Source: Actinomycetes bacterium
Lineage (GTDB): Bacteria > Actinomycetota > Acidimicrobiia > Acidimicrobiales > RAAP-2
Length of the DNA stretch: 64,000 nucleotides
Direction of reading: 5' to 3'
Assembly (NCBI GenBank): GCA_021779855.1
Contig: JAJXZW010000006.1
Location: forward strand, 40,226-104,225
The translations under genes were made by a program, and so were the position numbers. Of the stretch, positions 53,190 to 62,519 are shown one piece after another. The first letter of the stretch is position 1. The number at the start of each line of letters is the position of its first letter. The notes under the pieces were generated by a model. It was given only the letters and a program-made list of their open reading frames with translations. It was not told where the DNA came from and did no database searches.

Positions 53190-54340
53190 CCCCACGTCGC
53201 GTGGCGAGGTCCGGCGGTTCGTTGCCTCAACGTCAACTCGAATTCGATTGGCACGACGTCAGCGAGGGGCCAGTGCCGCCGTGGCCGAATGGTGAAGACC
53301 CCGACGTCGTCGACGATCGCGTTGGTGAGTTCGAGACGGGTGCGCCTCCCGGTCCAGCCGCTCGATCCGCATGATCGACCGGAGGCTCTGCGCCGTCGCG
53401 CCATCGGACGCGTCGCCGACCGAGCCGAACGACGGCGGGACCCGCCGCCGACACCTTCTCGGTGCGGGACCACGAGGTGAACCCGCCCTGCACCCCGTGA
53501 TCGGCGTGGACGATCCCGCCCTGGCGGACCCCGCGCTGCGCGGTGGCCGTGTCGAGGACGTTCTCCACGAGTCGTGTCGGATCGTGTCGATGGACCAGGC
53601 GACGACGCGTCGGCCGCGCGTGTCCCTCACGCACCCGCAGAGGACCCGGCCTTCGCGTCCGGTCGCGCGGTGTCGGTCGCCCACGGCTCGTCGGGCTCGT
53701 CGCGGGCGACCGGCACTCAACGGGGTCGTCGATCGTGGGAACGCCCGGTTGCCGTCTCACCGTGGCGGGCCCCGGGAGCCCGGCGATCTCCGCGTCGCGT
53801 TGGAGGGGTGACGAGGTTGAGGCTCACCTCGATCCCGCCGCTCCCAAGCTGGCTCGGCGCGCACCCGACGCGAGCCGTAGGTGCCGCGGCTCGCCACGTG
53901 GATCCGTGATGAGGGCCGCCGGCCACTCGCGGCGCATCGTCGTGGGCGAGAGGGGACGTCAGCGGTAGCCGTCGGAGCCCGGGGAGACGTTGAGGACTCG
54001 ACGGCACCGTCGGACGGGGGACTCGGCGTCGACGGGGATGTCGATCACGGGTGGACCCCCGTGGGCGCGGGCCGCCCGATCCCAGGAGCTCGTTGGCCGG
54101 CGCCGGATCTCGACCTCGGCCTCGAGCTCGCGGCGGCGGCGCCTCGCGCCTCGGCTGTCGGGACTCGGCCGTCGTCCGCCCGGGGATGGGCCCTCGGTCG
54201 AGTCCGGCCGGATCCCGTGACAGAGGGCGCCGTCGGTGACGCCGAGATCGGCGACCGTCTTCGAGACGGCCCGTCCCGCTTCGAGAGAGCCGTCGCGCGC
54301 CATCGGAACTCGGCGGGTCAGGTTGTCCGCACGAGTGGGG
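53190..54340 (-). pseudogene. Decayed IS3-family element (orfA plus orfB/rve remnants, several frameshifts)
   Basis: orfA-like GRAVSKTVADLGVTDGALCHGIRPD...RRRRELEAEVEI; orfB-like CVRDTRGRRVVAWSID, RLVENVLDTATAQRG...GIVHADHGVQGGFTSW, PSFGSVGDASDGA, RLELTNAIVDDVGVFTIRPRRHWPLADVVPIEFE. Confidence 0.8.
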
Positions 54341-54532
54341 CAGACCCCGGTGGCCCCCGCCAGCGGGGCCGCGAGGGCCCGGGGGACCCGTGACGGGACC
54401 GGTCAGGAAGATTCGGGCGCGTCCCGAGTTGCATCGGGTGTATGGTCACGCCCCACCGAGTCCGATGCCGCACCCGAGCGTTCCGCTGCCCGTCACGGCC
54501 GGTCGCGGTCCCGGCGCGAGCGAAGTGATCCG

Positions 54533-55285
54533 ATGACGGACTGGTCCGACTTTCTGAGGGACTTCCACCAACGACACCCGGGCATCACCGAAGACGTGCT
54601 CGCCCACTCGCACTTCACCGGCCGCTCGCCCTACCAGTGGCTCGTGGAGGCCACGACGCCCTCCGCGCGCACCCTGGACCTCGCCTGTGGGAGCGCCCCC
54701 ATGGCCGCCGAGGGTCGGGGTCGCCCCTGGATCGGGCTCGACCGATCGCCGAGCGAGCTCTCGAGGGCCGCCCGGCACCCGAACACCGCCTACGTGGTGG
54801 GGACCGCCTCGCACCTCCCCTTCACCGACGCCGCGTTCGACGTGGTCGTGTGCTCGATGGCTCTGATGCTGCTCGAGCCCCTCGAGGCGTGCGTCCGTGA
54901 GGTCGAGCGCGTCCTCGCCCCCGGCGGGCGCCTCGTCGCCCTCACCCCGGGCGGGGGCTCCGTGCTGACGTTGCGGGACCAGGCGCGCTGGGCCCGCCTC
55001 CTCGTGCGACTGCGCCGGGCGCGCCTCACCTACCCCAACCGGTCCGCGCCCTCGTCCCTGGTCGAGCGGGCGTCCCGCGGCCGGTGGGCGCTGCTCGCGG
55101 ACGAGAGGCGGCGCTTCGCCTTCGAGATGGAGCGCGACGGGGACGCCCTGCGGCTCGTCGACTCCCTGTACCTCCCGGGAGTCGACCCCCGCCGACTCCC
55201 GCGCGCCCGCGCGCTCGCACGCACCTGGGTGGGCTCGGACCTGGGGATCCCCTTACGACGGGTCGTGATGGTCCGTCGCGGCTGA
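54533..55285 (+). CDS. Class I SAM-dependent methyltransferase
   Basis: TLDLACGSAPMAAEGRGRPWIGLDRSPSELSRA; LPFTDAAFDVVVCSMALMLLEPLEACVREVERVLAPGGRLV. Confidence 0.9.
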   Translation: MTDWSDFLRDFHQRHPGITEDVLAHSHFTGRSPYQWLVEATTPSARTLDLACGSAPMAAEGRGRPWIGLDRSPSELSRAARHPNTAYVVGTASHLPFTDAAFDVVVCSMALMLLEPLEACVREVERVLAPGGRLVALTPGGGSVLTLRDQARWARLLVRLRRARLTYPNRSAPSSLVERASRGRWALLADERRRFAFEMERDGDALRLVDSLYLPGVDPRRLPRARALARTWVGSDLGIPLRRVVMVRRG

Positions 55286-55596
55286 TCCGGCTACCCACGT
55301 CTCGGTACCCGGTCCGATGCCGTCCACTTGAGCGCGGTCGCCCGACCCGCCCGACCGCTCCAGGGCTCCCGAGTCCTCGGGAATGGGTGCGGCCGGGCGA
55401 GTTCCACCTCGGTGGAGGGAGCCGTGCACACGACTCGATCCAGACCCCACCGATCCCAGGACCGCCGGCGTGGGTAAGGGCGCCGCCCGAACGCGACGTA
55501 CCACCGCGCCCACGACGTCGCCAGGCCATCGCCGCGGCCTCGGCGGTCGTCATCGTGGGCGGGGCGATCGGCCTCGCGCTTCGCCACTCGGCGGCG

Positions 55597-55860
55597 GGGC
55601 CGGTGCGGGTGCCGTCCTGCTCGCGGTCTACACCGCGGGTCTCGGGCTGCCCTTCCTCGTTGTGGCCCTCTTCTTCGACCGGCTGCGCGCACCGCTGCAG
55701 GGGCTCAAGCGCCACGGGGCGGGGGTGACCGTGACCAGCGCCGTGGTCCTGCTCGGGCTGGGGACCCTGCTGGTGCTCAACCGGCTCGCCTTGATCACGA
55801 CCCTGGCCCAGCACCTCGCCCGAGCCGTCGCCCCCGATCGAGGGCGAGGGAATGACCTCG
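55597..55860 (+). pseudogene. C-terminal remnant of a CcdA-like cytochrome c biogenesis protein
   Basis: GAVLLAVYTAGLGLPFLVVALFFDRLRAPLQGLKRHGAGVTVTSAVVLLGLGTLLVLN; last two TM segments only, no start. Confidence 0.55.
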
Positions 55861-55922
55861 CGGTGAGCCGGGTTGCGTCAGCGAGGTCGACACGGCCGAG
55901 GACCCGGAAAAGGACGAATCAG

Positions 55923-56723
55923 ATGACGACAGCCACCACCTACCGCACCGCCGCCCTGGCGGCCCCACCCACCACCCGTCTGGTCCCCCGGGCCCTCGGC
56001 GCGGGCCTGGCCGGTGGCGTCGTGCTGGCGATGATCATGATGGTCGTGATGGCCGTCGCGGGCCAGGGCTTCTGGAGCCCGGTCAACCTCGGAATCCCGG
56101 CCTTCGTCTTCACGATCACCCCGCCCCTCACGATGCTGCCGTCCCTGCTGGGGGCCATGGGCATCTCACTGCCGGCGTCGGCCATGGGCCAGATGAGCGC
56201 GGCGATCGCCAGCGGCCACATCAGCTCGGCCATGGTCCAGCGCCTCGGGTCGCTGCTCATGGGGATGCACGTCCCCGCGGCCAAGGTCCAGCTCATGGGC
56301 CAGCTCATGACCGGCCACGCCACCAACTCGACGGTGAGTCAGCTGCTGGCGGGCATGCCGGCCTCGGCGCGCGACGCGGTGATGGCGGCCATGCCCGTGA
56401 GCCCCGGGCGGGTCGTGGTGGGGCTCATCTTGCACATGATGATGTCGCTGGTGTTCGGTGTGGCCTTCGCCGCCGTGATCGTGGGCGCCCGTCGCGCGGG
56501 CCTGACGGCGCTGCGCACGCGGGCCGGTGTGATCGGCACCTCGATGATCGGTGGGGCGGTGGTGTACGTGCTCATGCGCTGGGTCCTGCTGCCCCCGACG
56601 AACTCGATGATGGCCTTCGTGCCCCAGTGGTGGTTCTTCATCGCCCACCTCATGTTCGGTCTGGTCGTCGGGGCGATCCTGGCCTCGGCGCTCGCCCCGC
56701 GCTCGGCGAGGGCGGGGGCCTGA
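55923..56723 (+). CDS. Met-rich multi-TM membrane protein of unknown function
   Basis: MTTATTYRTAALAAPPTTRLVPRALGAGLAGGVVLAMIMMVVMAVAGQGFWSPVNLGIPAFVF...; hydrophobic segments at both ends. Confidence 0.75.
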   Translation: MTTATTYRTAALAAPPTTRLVPRALGAGLAGGVVLAMIMMVVMAVAGQGFWSPVNLGIPAFVFTITPPLTMLPSLLGAMGISLPASAMGQMSAAIASGHISSAMVQRLGSLLMGMHVPAAKVQLMGQLMTGHATNSTVSQLLAGMPASARDAVMAAMPVSPGRVVVGLILHMMMSLVFGVAFAAVIVGARRAGLTALRTRAGVIGTSMIGGAVVYVLMRWVLLPPTNSMMAFVPQWWFFIAHLMFGLVVGAILASALAPRSARAGA

Positions 56724-56727
56724 GCCG

Positions 56728-57249
56728 ATGGCGAGCGACACCCTCGGCCCCCCCGAGGGCGATGACGGCGCGTCGGGTGAGTCCCGGCGCGCCGTCACCG
56801 CGGTGCCGGGCCCCCCGTCGGTCACCGTCTACTGGCGACCGGGCTGCGCCTCGTGCGCGCGCCTGCTCGCCGGCCTCGCCCGGCTCGGGGTCGAGCGGAC
56901 CGAGGTCGACATCTGGCGCGACCCCGTGGCCGCCGCGGCGGTGCGTCGCGTCGCACGGGGCAACGAGACCGTGCCGTCGGTCGTCGTCGGCGGGCGCGCC
57001 CTCGTGAACCCCTCCCTCGACCAGGTCCTGACCGCCGTGGGCCGGTCTCCCGAGACGCCCGGCGGCCGCCCCCGCCGCGACGGCGTGCGGGGGGCGGTGG
57101 TCGCCGTCGCGATCCTCGGCTCCTTCGCCCTCGAGGCCTCCGGGCACCCGGGCCTCTCGTGGGCCTACGACGGCGTGGTGGTCCTGCTCACCGCCGCCCG
57201 CGCGCTCGGGCGGCGGTGGCGACGCGAGCGCCGGCCGCGCACGAGCTGA
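56728..57249 (+). CDS. Glutaredoxin/mycoredoxin-like domain with C-terminal hydrophobic segment
   Basis: SVTVYWRPGCASCARLLAGLARLGVERTEVDIWRDPVAAAAVRRVARGNETVPSVVVGG; CxxC. Confidence 0.83.
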   Translation: MASDTLGPPEGDDGASGESRRAVTAVPGPPSVTVYWRPGCASCARLLAGLARLGVERTEVDIWRDPVAAAAVRRVARGNETVPSVVVGGRALVNPSLDQVLTAVGRSPETPGGRPRRDGVRGAVVAVAILGSFALEASGHPGLSWAYDGVVVLLTAARALGRRWRRERRPRTS

Positions 57250-57262
57250 CGACGGCCCCGCC

Positions 57263-58107
57263 GTGACGACCGCGTTCGTCCTCAGCGGGGGCGGCAGCCT
57301 CGGCGCCGTCCAGGTGGGGATGCTCGGCGCCCTCGCCGAGCGCGGTATCGAGCCCGACCTCGTGCTCGGCACCTCGATCGGGGCCATCAACGCCGCGTGG
57401 GTGGCCACCCAGCCCGGGCCGGCGGGAGTCGAGGAACTGGCGCGTGTCTGGTGTCGGGTCCGTCGAGAGCACATCTTCCCGGGCCGACTGCTCGTCGGCC
57501 TGCGCGGGATCGCCGGACGGGCCGATCACCTGGTCCCCCCCACGGGCTGCGCCGACTGCTCGAGGAGAGCTTCGGGTCGGCACGGGTGGAGGAGTCCGCG
57601 ATATCCCTCGCGGTGGTCGCCGTCGCCCTCGACAGCGGCGACGAGACGCTCATCACCCGCGGCCCGGTCGTCGACGCCGTCATGGCCAGCGCCGCCCTCC
57701 CGGGGATCTTCCCACCGGTGTGGATCGGCGGCCACCCCCACGTCGACGGCGGCGTGGCCAACAACGCCCCGGTCTCCCACGCCCTCGAGCGCGGGGCGAC
57801 GACGGTCTACGTGCTGCCGACGGGCTTCGCCTGCGCCGCGGGCGCCACGCCGCGCAGCGCGCTCGGGGTCGCGTTCCATTCGCTCACCCTGCTGATCCAA
57901 CGCCGCCTCCGCGAGGACATCGAGCGCCACGCGGGGACGCTGGACCTGCGCGTCATGCCCCCGCTCTGCCCGCTCGCCGTCTCCCCGCTGGACTTCGCCC
58001 ACACGAGCGAGCTCATCGGGCGGGCGAAGGAGCAGACCGCGGCCTGGCTCGACCGGCCCGGGACCCTCACCGACGCAACGGCACGACTCGCCCCGCACCG
58101 GCACTGA
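57263..58107 (+). pseudogene. Patatin-like phospholipase with apparent -1 nt frameshift at a C7 run (57535..57541)
   Basis: FVLSGGGSLGAVQVGMLGAL, GTSIGAINAAW in frame 1; RRLLEESFG...LPGIFPPVWIGGHPHVDGGVANNAPVSHAL in the next frame. Confidence 0.8.
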
Positions 58108-58121
58108 CCCCGGGCCCCGGG

Positions 58122-58481
58122 TCAGAGGCGGTACGCGCAGCCGTCCCAGAGGGCGACGAGACGGCCCCGGCGCCCGCGTCGTTCGATGGCGATCTCGGTG
58201 GGGGGTCGGCGAAGTGCGCTGACGAGCCGGACCTCGACGCCCCCGACGCGCCACGCGCGCTCGGTGTCCCCCGGCGCGGGGGGCTCGGTGGTCGCGTCGA
58301 AGAAGGCGAGCGTCCCCGAGCAGCAACGCGACTCGCGCAGGCGCAGGTAGATGACGCCCCCGCGCGACGCCGCGAGCTCCGCGACTCCCTCGCCCAGTCG
58401 CACGCTGACCGGCGTCTCGGCGACCGCATCCGGCCGCTCGAGCAGCTCCCCGGGGGGCGACGGCACCGGGTCGCGGGCCAC
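58122..58481 (-). CDS. Small conserved-looking protein, unknown function
   Basis: VSVRLGEGVAELAASRGGVIYLRLRESRCCSGTLAFFDATTEPP; CC motif; overlaps neighbouring reading arrangement. Confidence 0.5.
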   Translation of the reverse strand: MARDPVPSPPGELLERPDAVAETPVSVRLGEGVAELAASRGGVIYLRLRESRCCSGTLAFFDATTEPPAPGDTERAWRVGGVEVRLVSALRRPPTEIAIERRGRRGRLVALWDGCAYRL

Positions 58482-58482
58482 G

Positions 58483-58785
58483 TCAGCGCCCCCGCGCGCC
58501 CAGCGCGCCGCGCAGCTGCTCGAGGGTCGGCGCACCGGCCGGACCCCGCGGGGTCCGGTAGATCCGACAGGCCGCCCCGACGGGCTCGCCCTCGTTGACG
58601 AAGGGGTCGCGCCCGTCGACGAGGATCGTCGGGGAGCCCCGGTAGCGGGCGGCGAGGGTCGGATCGAGGGTCGCGGACTCGCGTAGCTCGAGGGTGAAGT
58701 CGCGCTCGCCGAGCAACTCGGTGAGCTCGCCGGCGACCGTGCGCCAGTTCGGGCAGTCCTCGTCGTAGATCAGGTCCACCTTCAC
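58483..58785 (-). CDS. Thioredoxin-fold-like small protein
   Basis: MKVDLIYDEDCPNWRTVAGELTELLGERDF...GSPTILVDGRDPF. Confidence 0.65.
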   Translation of the reverse strand: MKVDLIYDEDCPNWRTVAGELTELLGERDFTLELRESATLDPTLAARYRGSPTILVDGRDPFVNEGEPVGAACRIYRTPRGPAGAPTLEQLRGALGARGR

Positions 58786-59537
58786 CGAGCGACCTCCCCT
58801 CCGGCGGCGAACCCACCGGGGACGGCCACCAGCGTCACGGTAGCGCCGAGCGCGCCGAGCGCGGGCGCGTCGAGCCCGGCGGCGGCGAGGGCGGCCCGCG
58901 GGACGCCCAGGTCGACCAGGTGCACCTCGCCGACCTCGGGCCGGTCGACCATCCCCCGCTTGGGCAGGACCAGGGTCGCGGTGAGGTCGGCGCGGGTGGC
59001 CGCCGGGTCGAGGACGCCCGTCGTGGCGTCGAGCCCGGTGGGCAGGTCGAGCGAGACGACCGGCGCCCCCTGGCGGCGGGTCCAGCGCGACCAGTCGGCG
59101 GCCCGTCCGCGCAGGGGCCCGGTGAGCGAGTACCCGACCAGCGCGTCGGTCACCGCGTCGCTGCCGAGCTGCGGCCGGTCGGTGACCTCGACGCCGCTCG
59201 CGACGAGGGCGCGCAGCTGGTGCGCGGTGAGCGGGGCGCGGTGGGCGTCGGGGTCGGTGACGACGCTCACCTCGACCCCGCGGTTGGCGAGGTGGCGCGC
59301 GCCGACGAGCCCCCCGCCCCCGTTGTGCCCGGCGCCCGCGAGGACCACGACCCGCCGGGGCGAGAGCCGCCCGCTGACGAGGTCCGCCAGCGCCCGTCCG
59401 GCGTTCTCCATCATCTGGATGACGCGGACGTGGTAGCGGCGCACCGCGACCTCGTCGACCCGGCGCATCTGGCTCGCCGACACGCAGGGCAACTCGATCA
59501 GCGCGCCGGCGAGGCCGGTCGCGCCGGGCGTGCTCAC
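58782..59537 (-). CDS. NAD(P)H-hydrate epimerase (stand-alone YjeF N-terminal domain)
   Basis: VSASQMRRVDEVAVRRYHVRVIQMMENAGRALADLV; VVVLAGAGHNGGGGLVGARHLANRG. Confidence 0.88.
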   Translation of the reverse strand: MSTPGATGLAGALIELPCVSASQMRRVDEVAVRRYHVRVIQMMENAGRALADLVSGRLSPRRVVVLAGAGHNGGGGLVGARHLANRGVEVSVVTDPDAHRAPLTAHQLRALVASGVEVTDRPQLGSDAVTDALVGYSLTGPLRGRAADWSRWTRRQGAPVVSLDLPTGLDATTGVLDPAATRADLTATLVLPKRGMVDRPEVGEVHLVDLGVPRAALAAAGLDAPALGALGATVTLVAVPGGFAAGGEVAR

Positions 59538-59869
59538 GCCTCCGCGGAGACGAGGCCCAGGTCGCGCTCGATGTCGCGCGCCGGCTTCGCGCCGACGCTC
59601 GAGGCGATCCAGCGGCCCGCCCGGAACAGGGCGATGGTCGGGATCGACTGGATCCCGTACTCGGCGGCGACTTCGCCGTTGCGGTCGACGTCGACCTTGA
59701 CGACGCGCAGGGCGTCGCCGTGGGCCGCGGCGAGCCGCTCCAGCTCGGGGGCGACCAGGCGGCACGGGCCGCACCAGTCGGCCCAGAAGTCCACGACGAC
59801 CGGAACCGGCGAGGTCAGGACGTCGCGCTCGAAGCTGAAGCGGTCATTGGCGTGGGTGATGGTGCTCAT
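59534..59869 (-). CDS. trxA: Thioredoxin
   Basis: VPVVVDFWADWCGPCRLVAPELERLA; YGIQSIPTIALFRAG. Confidence 0.94.
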   Translation of the reverse strand: MSTITHANDRFSFERDVLTSPVPVVVDFWADWCGPCRLVAPELERLAAAHGDALRVVKVDVDRNGEVAAEYGIQSIPTIALFRAGRWIASSVGAKPARDIERDLGLVSAEA

Positions 59870-60189
59870 GCCTGGGTAACCCGCTCGGCGTCGGGCGTAT
59901 TCCCGACCCCTCGCCGGCGGTGCGTCGAGAGGGCGCCCCAACTCGCCACCAGGAAGGGGACGACGAAGTTGACCACGAGCCGCGCGACGCCGGCCGCGCC
60001 GAGGCGGCCGGCCAGGATCGAGGACCCCTCGTTGGCCGCCGAGAGCACCGTGCCCACGACGGCCGCTACCGGGGCGGCGACCCGGGCCGTCCGGCCCCGC
60101 ACGAGGTGAGCGAGCGCCTCGCGCGGTCGTGACCAGGCGAGGCGTTCGCCCGCCGCGGACGGCGACCCGGGAGGCGTCGGAGCCCTCAC
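59866..60189 (-). CDS. NrtS-like (nitrate/nitrite transporter family) small membrane protein
   Basis: VAAVVGTVLSAANEGSSILAGRLGAAGVARLVVNFVVPFLVASWGAL. Confidence 0.6.
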   Translation of the reverse strand: MRAPTPPGSPSAAGERLAWSRPREALAHLVRGRTARVAAPVAAVVGTVLSAANEGSSILAGRLGAAGVARLVVNFVVPFLVASWGALSTHRRRGVGNTPDAERVTQA

Positions 60190-60269
60190 ACCGGGGCAAC
60201 GCCGCGCGCACCCGCGCTATTCCCCGGGGGGGTCGGGAATAGGGTCGCCCCGGTGACGGTTGCCCGATA

Positions 60270-61628
60270 GTGGAACGAGATCTGGTCGTCGTCGGCGGAG
60301 GCGCCGCGGGGCTGTCGGCGGCCGGGGCCGCCCGGCGGCGCGGGGCCGCGGTGACCCTCATCAACGACGGCCCCCTCGGGGGCGACTGCACCTTCCGCGG
60401 ATGCGTGCCCTCCAAGACGCTCCTGGCCTCGGCCCGGGCGGGCGGAGACTTCGCCGGCGCGATGGCCGACGTCGCCCGCGTCGTCGGGGAGGTCGCCGCG
60501 ACCGAGAGCGCCGAGACCCTCAGGGCCCAGGGCGTCACGGTGCTGGACGGGCGCGCCCGCTTCGTCGGCCCGCGGACCCTCGAGGTCGACGGCCGGGCCC
60601 TCGCGGCGCGCCGGGTCGTCCTGTGCGCCGGGGCCGGCGCGGCGCGGCCCCCCATCCCGGGGCTCGTCGGGCCGCGGACCGTGACCAACGAGGACCTCTT
60701 CGCGATCGGTCGGCGACCCGGGCACCTGGTCATCCTCGGTGGCGGGCCGATCGGGGTCGAGATGGCCGAGGCCTTCACCCGCCTGGGCAGCCGGGTCTCG
60801 GTGGTCGAGGCGGCGGCGCGCCTGCTCCCGCGCGAGGAGCCCGAGGCGAGCGCCGCGGTGACGACTTTCCTCACCCGGCTCGGCGTCGAGGTGGTCACCG
60901 GCCACGCCGCGCGCGAGGTCCACCACTCCGAGGAGGTCGAGGTGAACCTCGCCGACGGGCGTACCGTCACCGGTGACCTCCTCCTGGTGGCCCTGGGGCG
61001 GACGCCCGCGACGGCCGGGCTCGGCCTCGAGGCCGCCGGCGTCACCCTCGGGCCCAGCGGCCACGTGCGCGTCGACCGACGGCTGCGGACCTCCGCCCGG
61101 GGCGTCTACGCGGCGGGCGACGTCGCCACCCCCCTGAACCTCACCCACGTCGCCTACGAGATGGGGCGCGTGGCCGCCCTCAACGCCCTCGGTCCCGTGC
61201 CCGCGCTGCGCGCCCACCCCGAGTGGGCGCCCGCCGTCACCTACGGCTCCCTCGAGGTGGCCCGCGTCGGGGCGACCGAGGCCGAGGTCGACGACCCGTC
61301 GGCCCGGGTCGCCTTCGTGCCCCTCGAGGAGGTCGACCGCGCCCGCGCCACCGGCGAGACCGACGGCTTCGTCAAGCTGATCGCCGTCGCGCGACCCCTG
61401 TCGCGCCACCGGCTCGGGGGGCGCCTGGTCGGGGCGACGATCGTGGCCCCGCGGGCCGGCGAGATGATCGCCGAGCTGGCCCTGGCCCTGCGCGCCGACC
61501 TCGCGCCGGCGCGCCTGGCCCTCACCGCCCACCCCTACCCCAGCTGGTCGGTCGCGATCCAGCAGGCCGCCGCCCAGTTCTTCGGGGAGTTCGCCGGGCG
61601 CTCCGCGCGGCCCTCGTCACGGGAATAG
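60270..61628 (+). CDS. FAD-dependent pyridine nucleotide-disulfide oxidoreductase (MerA/Lpd-like)
   Basis: ERDLVVVGGGAAGLSAAGAARRRGA; redox GGDCTFRGCVPSKTLL; VILGGGPIGVEMAEAFTRLGSRVSVVE; VYAAGDV. Confidence 0.92.
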   Translation: MERDLVVVGGGAAGLSAAGAARRRGAAVTLINDGPLGGDCTFRGCVPSKTLLASARAGGDFAGAMADVARVVGEVAATESAETLRAQGVTVLDGRARFVGPRTLEVDGRALAARRVVLCAGAGAARPPIPGLVGPRTVTNEDLFAIGRRPGHLVILGGGPIGVEMAEAFTRLGSRVSVVEAAARLLPREEPEASAAVTTFLTRLGVEVVTGHAAREVHHSEEVEVNLADGRTVTGDLLLVALGRTPATAGLGLEAAGVTLGPSGHVRVDRRLRTSARGVYAAGDVATPLNLTHVAYEMGRVAALNALGPVPALRAHPEWAPAVTYGSLEVARVGATEAEVDDPSARVAFVPLEEVDRARATGETDGFVKLIAVARPLSRHRLGGRLVGATIVAPRAGEMIAELALALRADLAPARLALTAHPYPSWSVAIQQAAAQFFGEFAGRSARPSSRE

Positions 61629-61656
61629 CCCGGTGTGTGCGAGGGTTGCACCGGTG

Positions 61657-62220
61657 ATGGACGCCGAGGGCCACCGCCGGGCGGAGCGGGCGACTGCGTC
61701 GGACCCCTTCTCGCGCTACGTCGTGCCCGAGGTCCCGGCCCTGCTGCGGGTCGCCCGCTCGCTCAGCTCGAACCCCCACGACGCCGAGGACCTGGTCCAA
61801 GAGACGCTGCTGCGCGCCTACCGGGCGATCCACACCTTCGACGGCGCGCACCCGAGGGCGTGGCTCTTCACGATCTTGCGCAACGTCAACGCCAATCGAT
61901 TCCGCGCGCGCCGGCCCGAGAGCCTCGAGCGCGCCGAGGACGCCGAGACCGTGCCCGAGTCCCGGGTGAGTGATCCGGCCGAGCTCACCGAGTCGCGCGC
62001 CTTCACCGCCGCCGTGCGCGCGGCGATGGGTGAGCTGCCCGAGGCCCGCCGGCGGGTGATGGAGCTGGTCGACGTCGACGGTCTCGCCTACGCCGAGGCG
62101 GCGGCCGTCCTCGGCGTCCCCATCGGCACGGTGATGAGCCGACTGCACCGCGCGCGACGCAGCGTGCGCGAGCACCTCATCAAGGCCGACCTGGCCCCGA
62201 CGAAAGGTTCCCGACGATGA
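61657..62220 (+). CDS. ECF sigma factor, SigR/SigH-like
   Basis: PALLRVARSLSSNPHDAEDLVQETLLRAYRAIHTFDGAHPRAWLFTILRNVNANRFRARRPE; LGVPIGTVMSRLHRARRSVREHL. Confidence 0.92.
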   Translation: MDAEGHRRAERATASDPFSRYVVPEVPALLRVARSLSSNPHDAEDLVQETLLRAYRAIHTFDGAHPRAWLFTILRNVNANRFRARRPESLERAEDAETVPESRVSDPAELTESRAFTAAVRAAMGELPEARRRVMELVDVDGLAYAEAAAVLGVPIGTVMSRLHRARRSVREHLIKADLAPTKGSRR

Positions 62221-62519
62221 AGAGGCTCCAGCACGTGCGCGAGACCGTGGACGAGATGCGCACCTGTCACGCGATGGGACGCTGGCTCCAGCACTACCTG
62301 GACGGCGAGCTCGACGCGGCCACGGCCGAGCAGGTCCGCGAACACCTGAAGACCTGCGTGCGCTGCGGCATGGAGTTCGACACGTATCGCCGCATCGTCG
62401 ACGTGCTCCACGGCACCCCCGACGACGAGCCGGGCGTGATCGGCGACAACGACGCCCTCGAGCGGCTGCGCGCGTTCGCCGCCCGCCTGGCCGAGGGCGA
62501 CGAGGACGATGAGGACTGA
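62217..62519 (+). CDS. Zinc-type anti-sigma factor
   Basis: CHAMGRWLQHYLDGELDAATAEQVREHLKTCVRCGMEFDTYRRI; HxxxCxxC ZAS motif; 4-nt overlap with sigma gene. Confidence 0.9.
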   Translation: MKRLQHVRETVDEMRTCHAMGRWLQHYLDGELDAATAEQVREHLKTCVRCGMEFDTYRRIVDVLHGTPDDEPGVIGDNDALERLRAFAARLAEGDEDDED

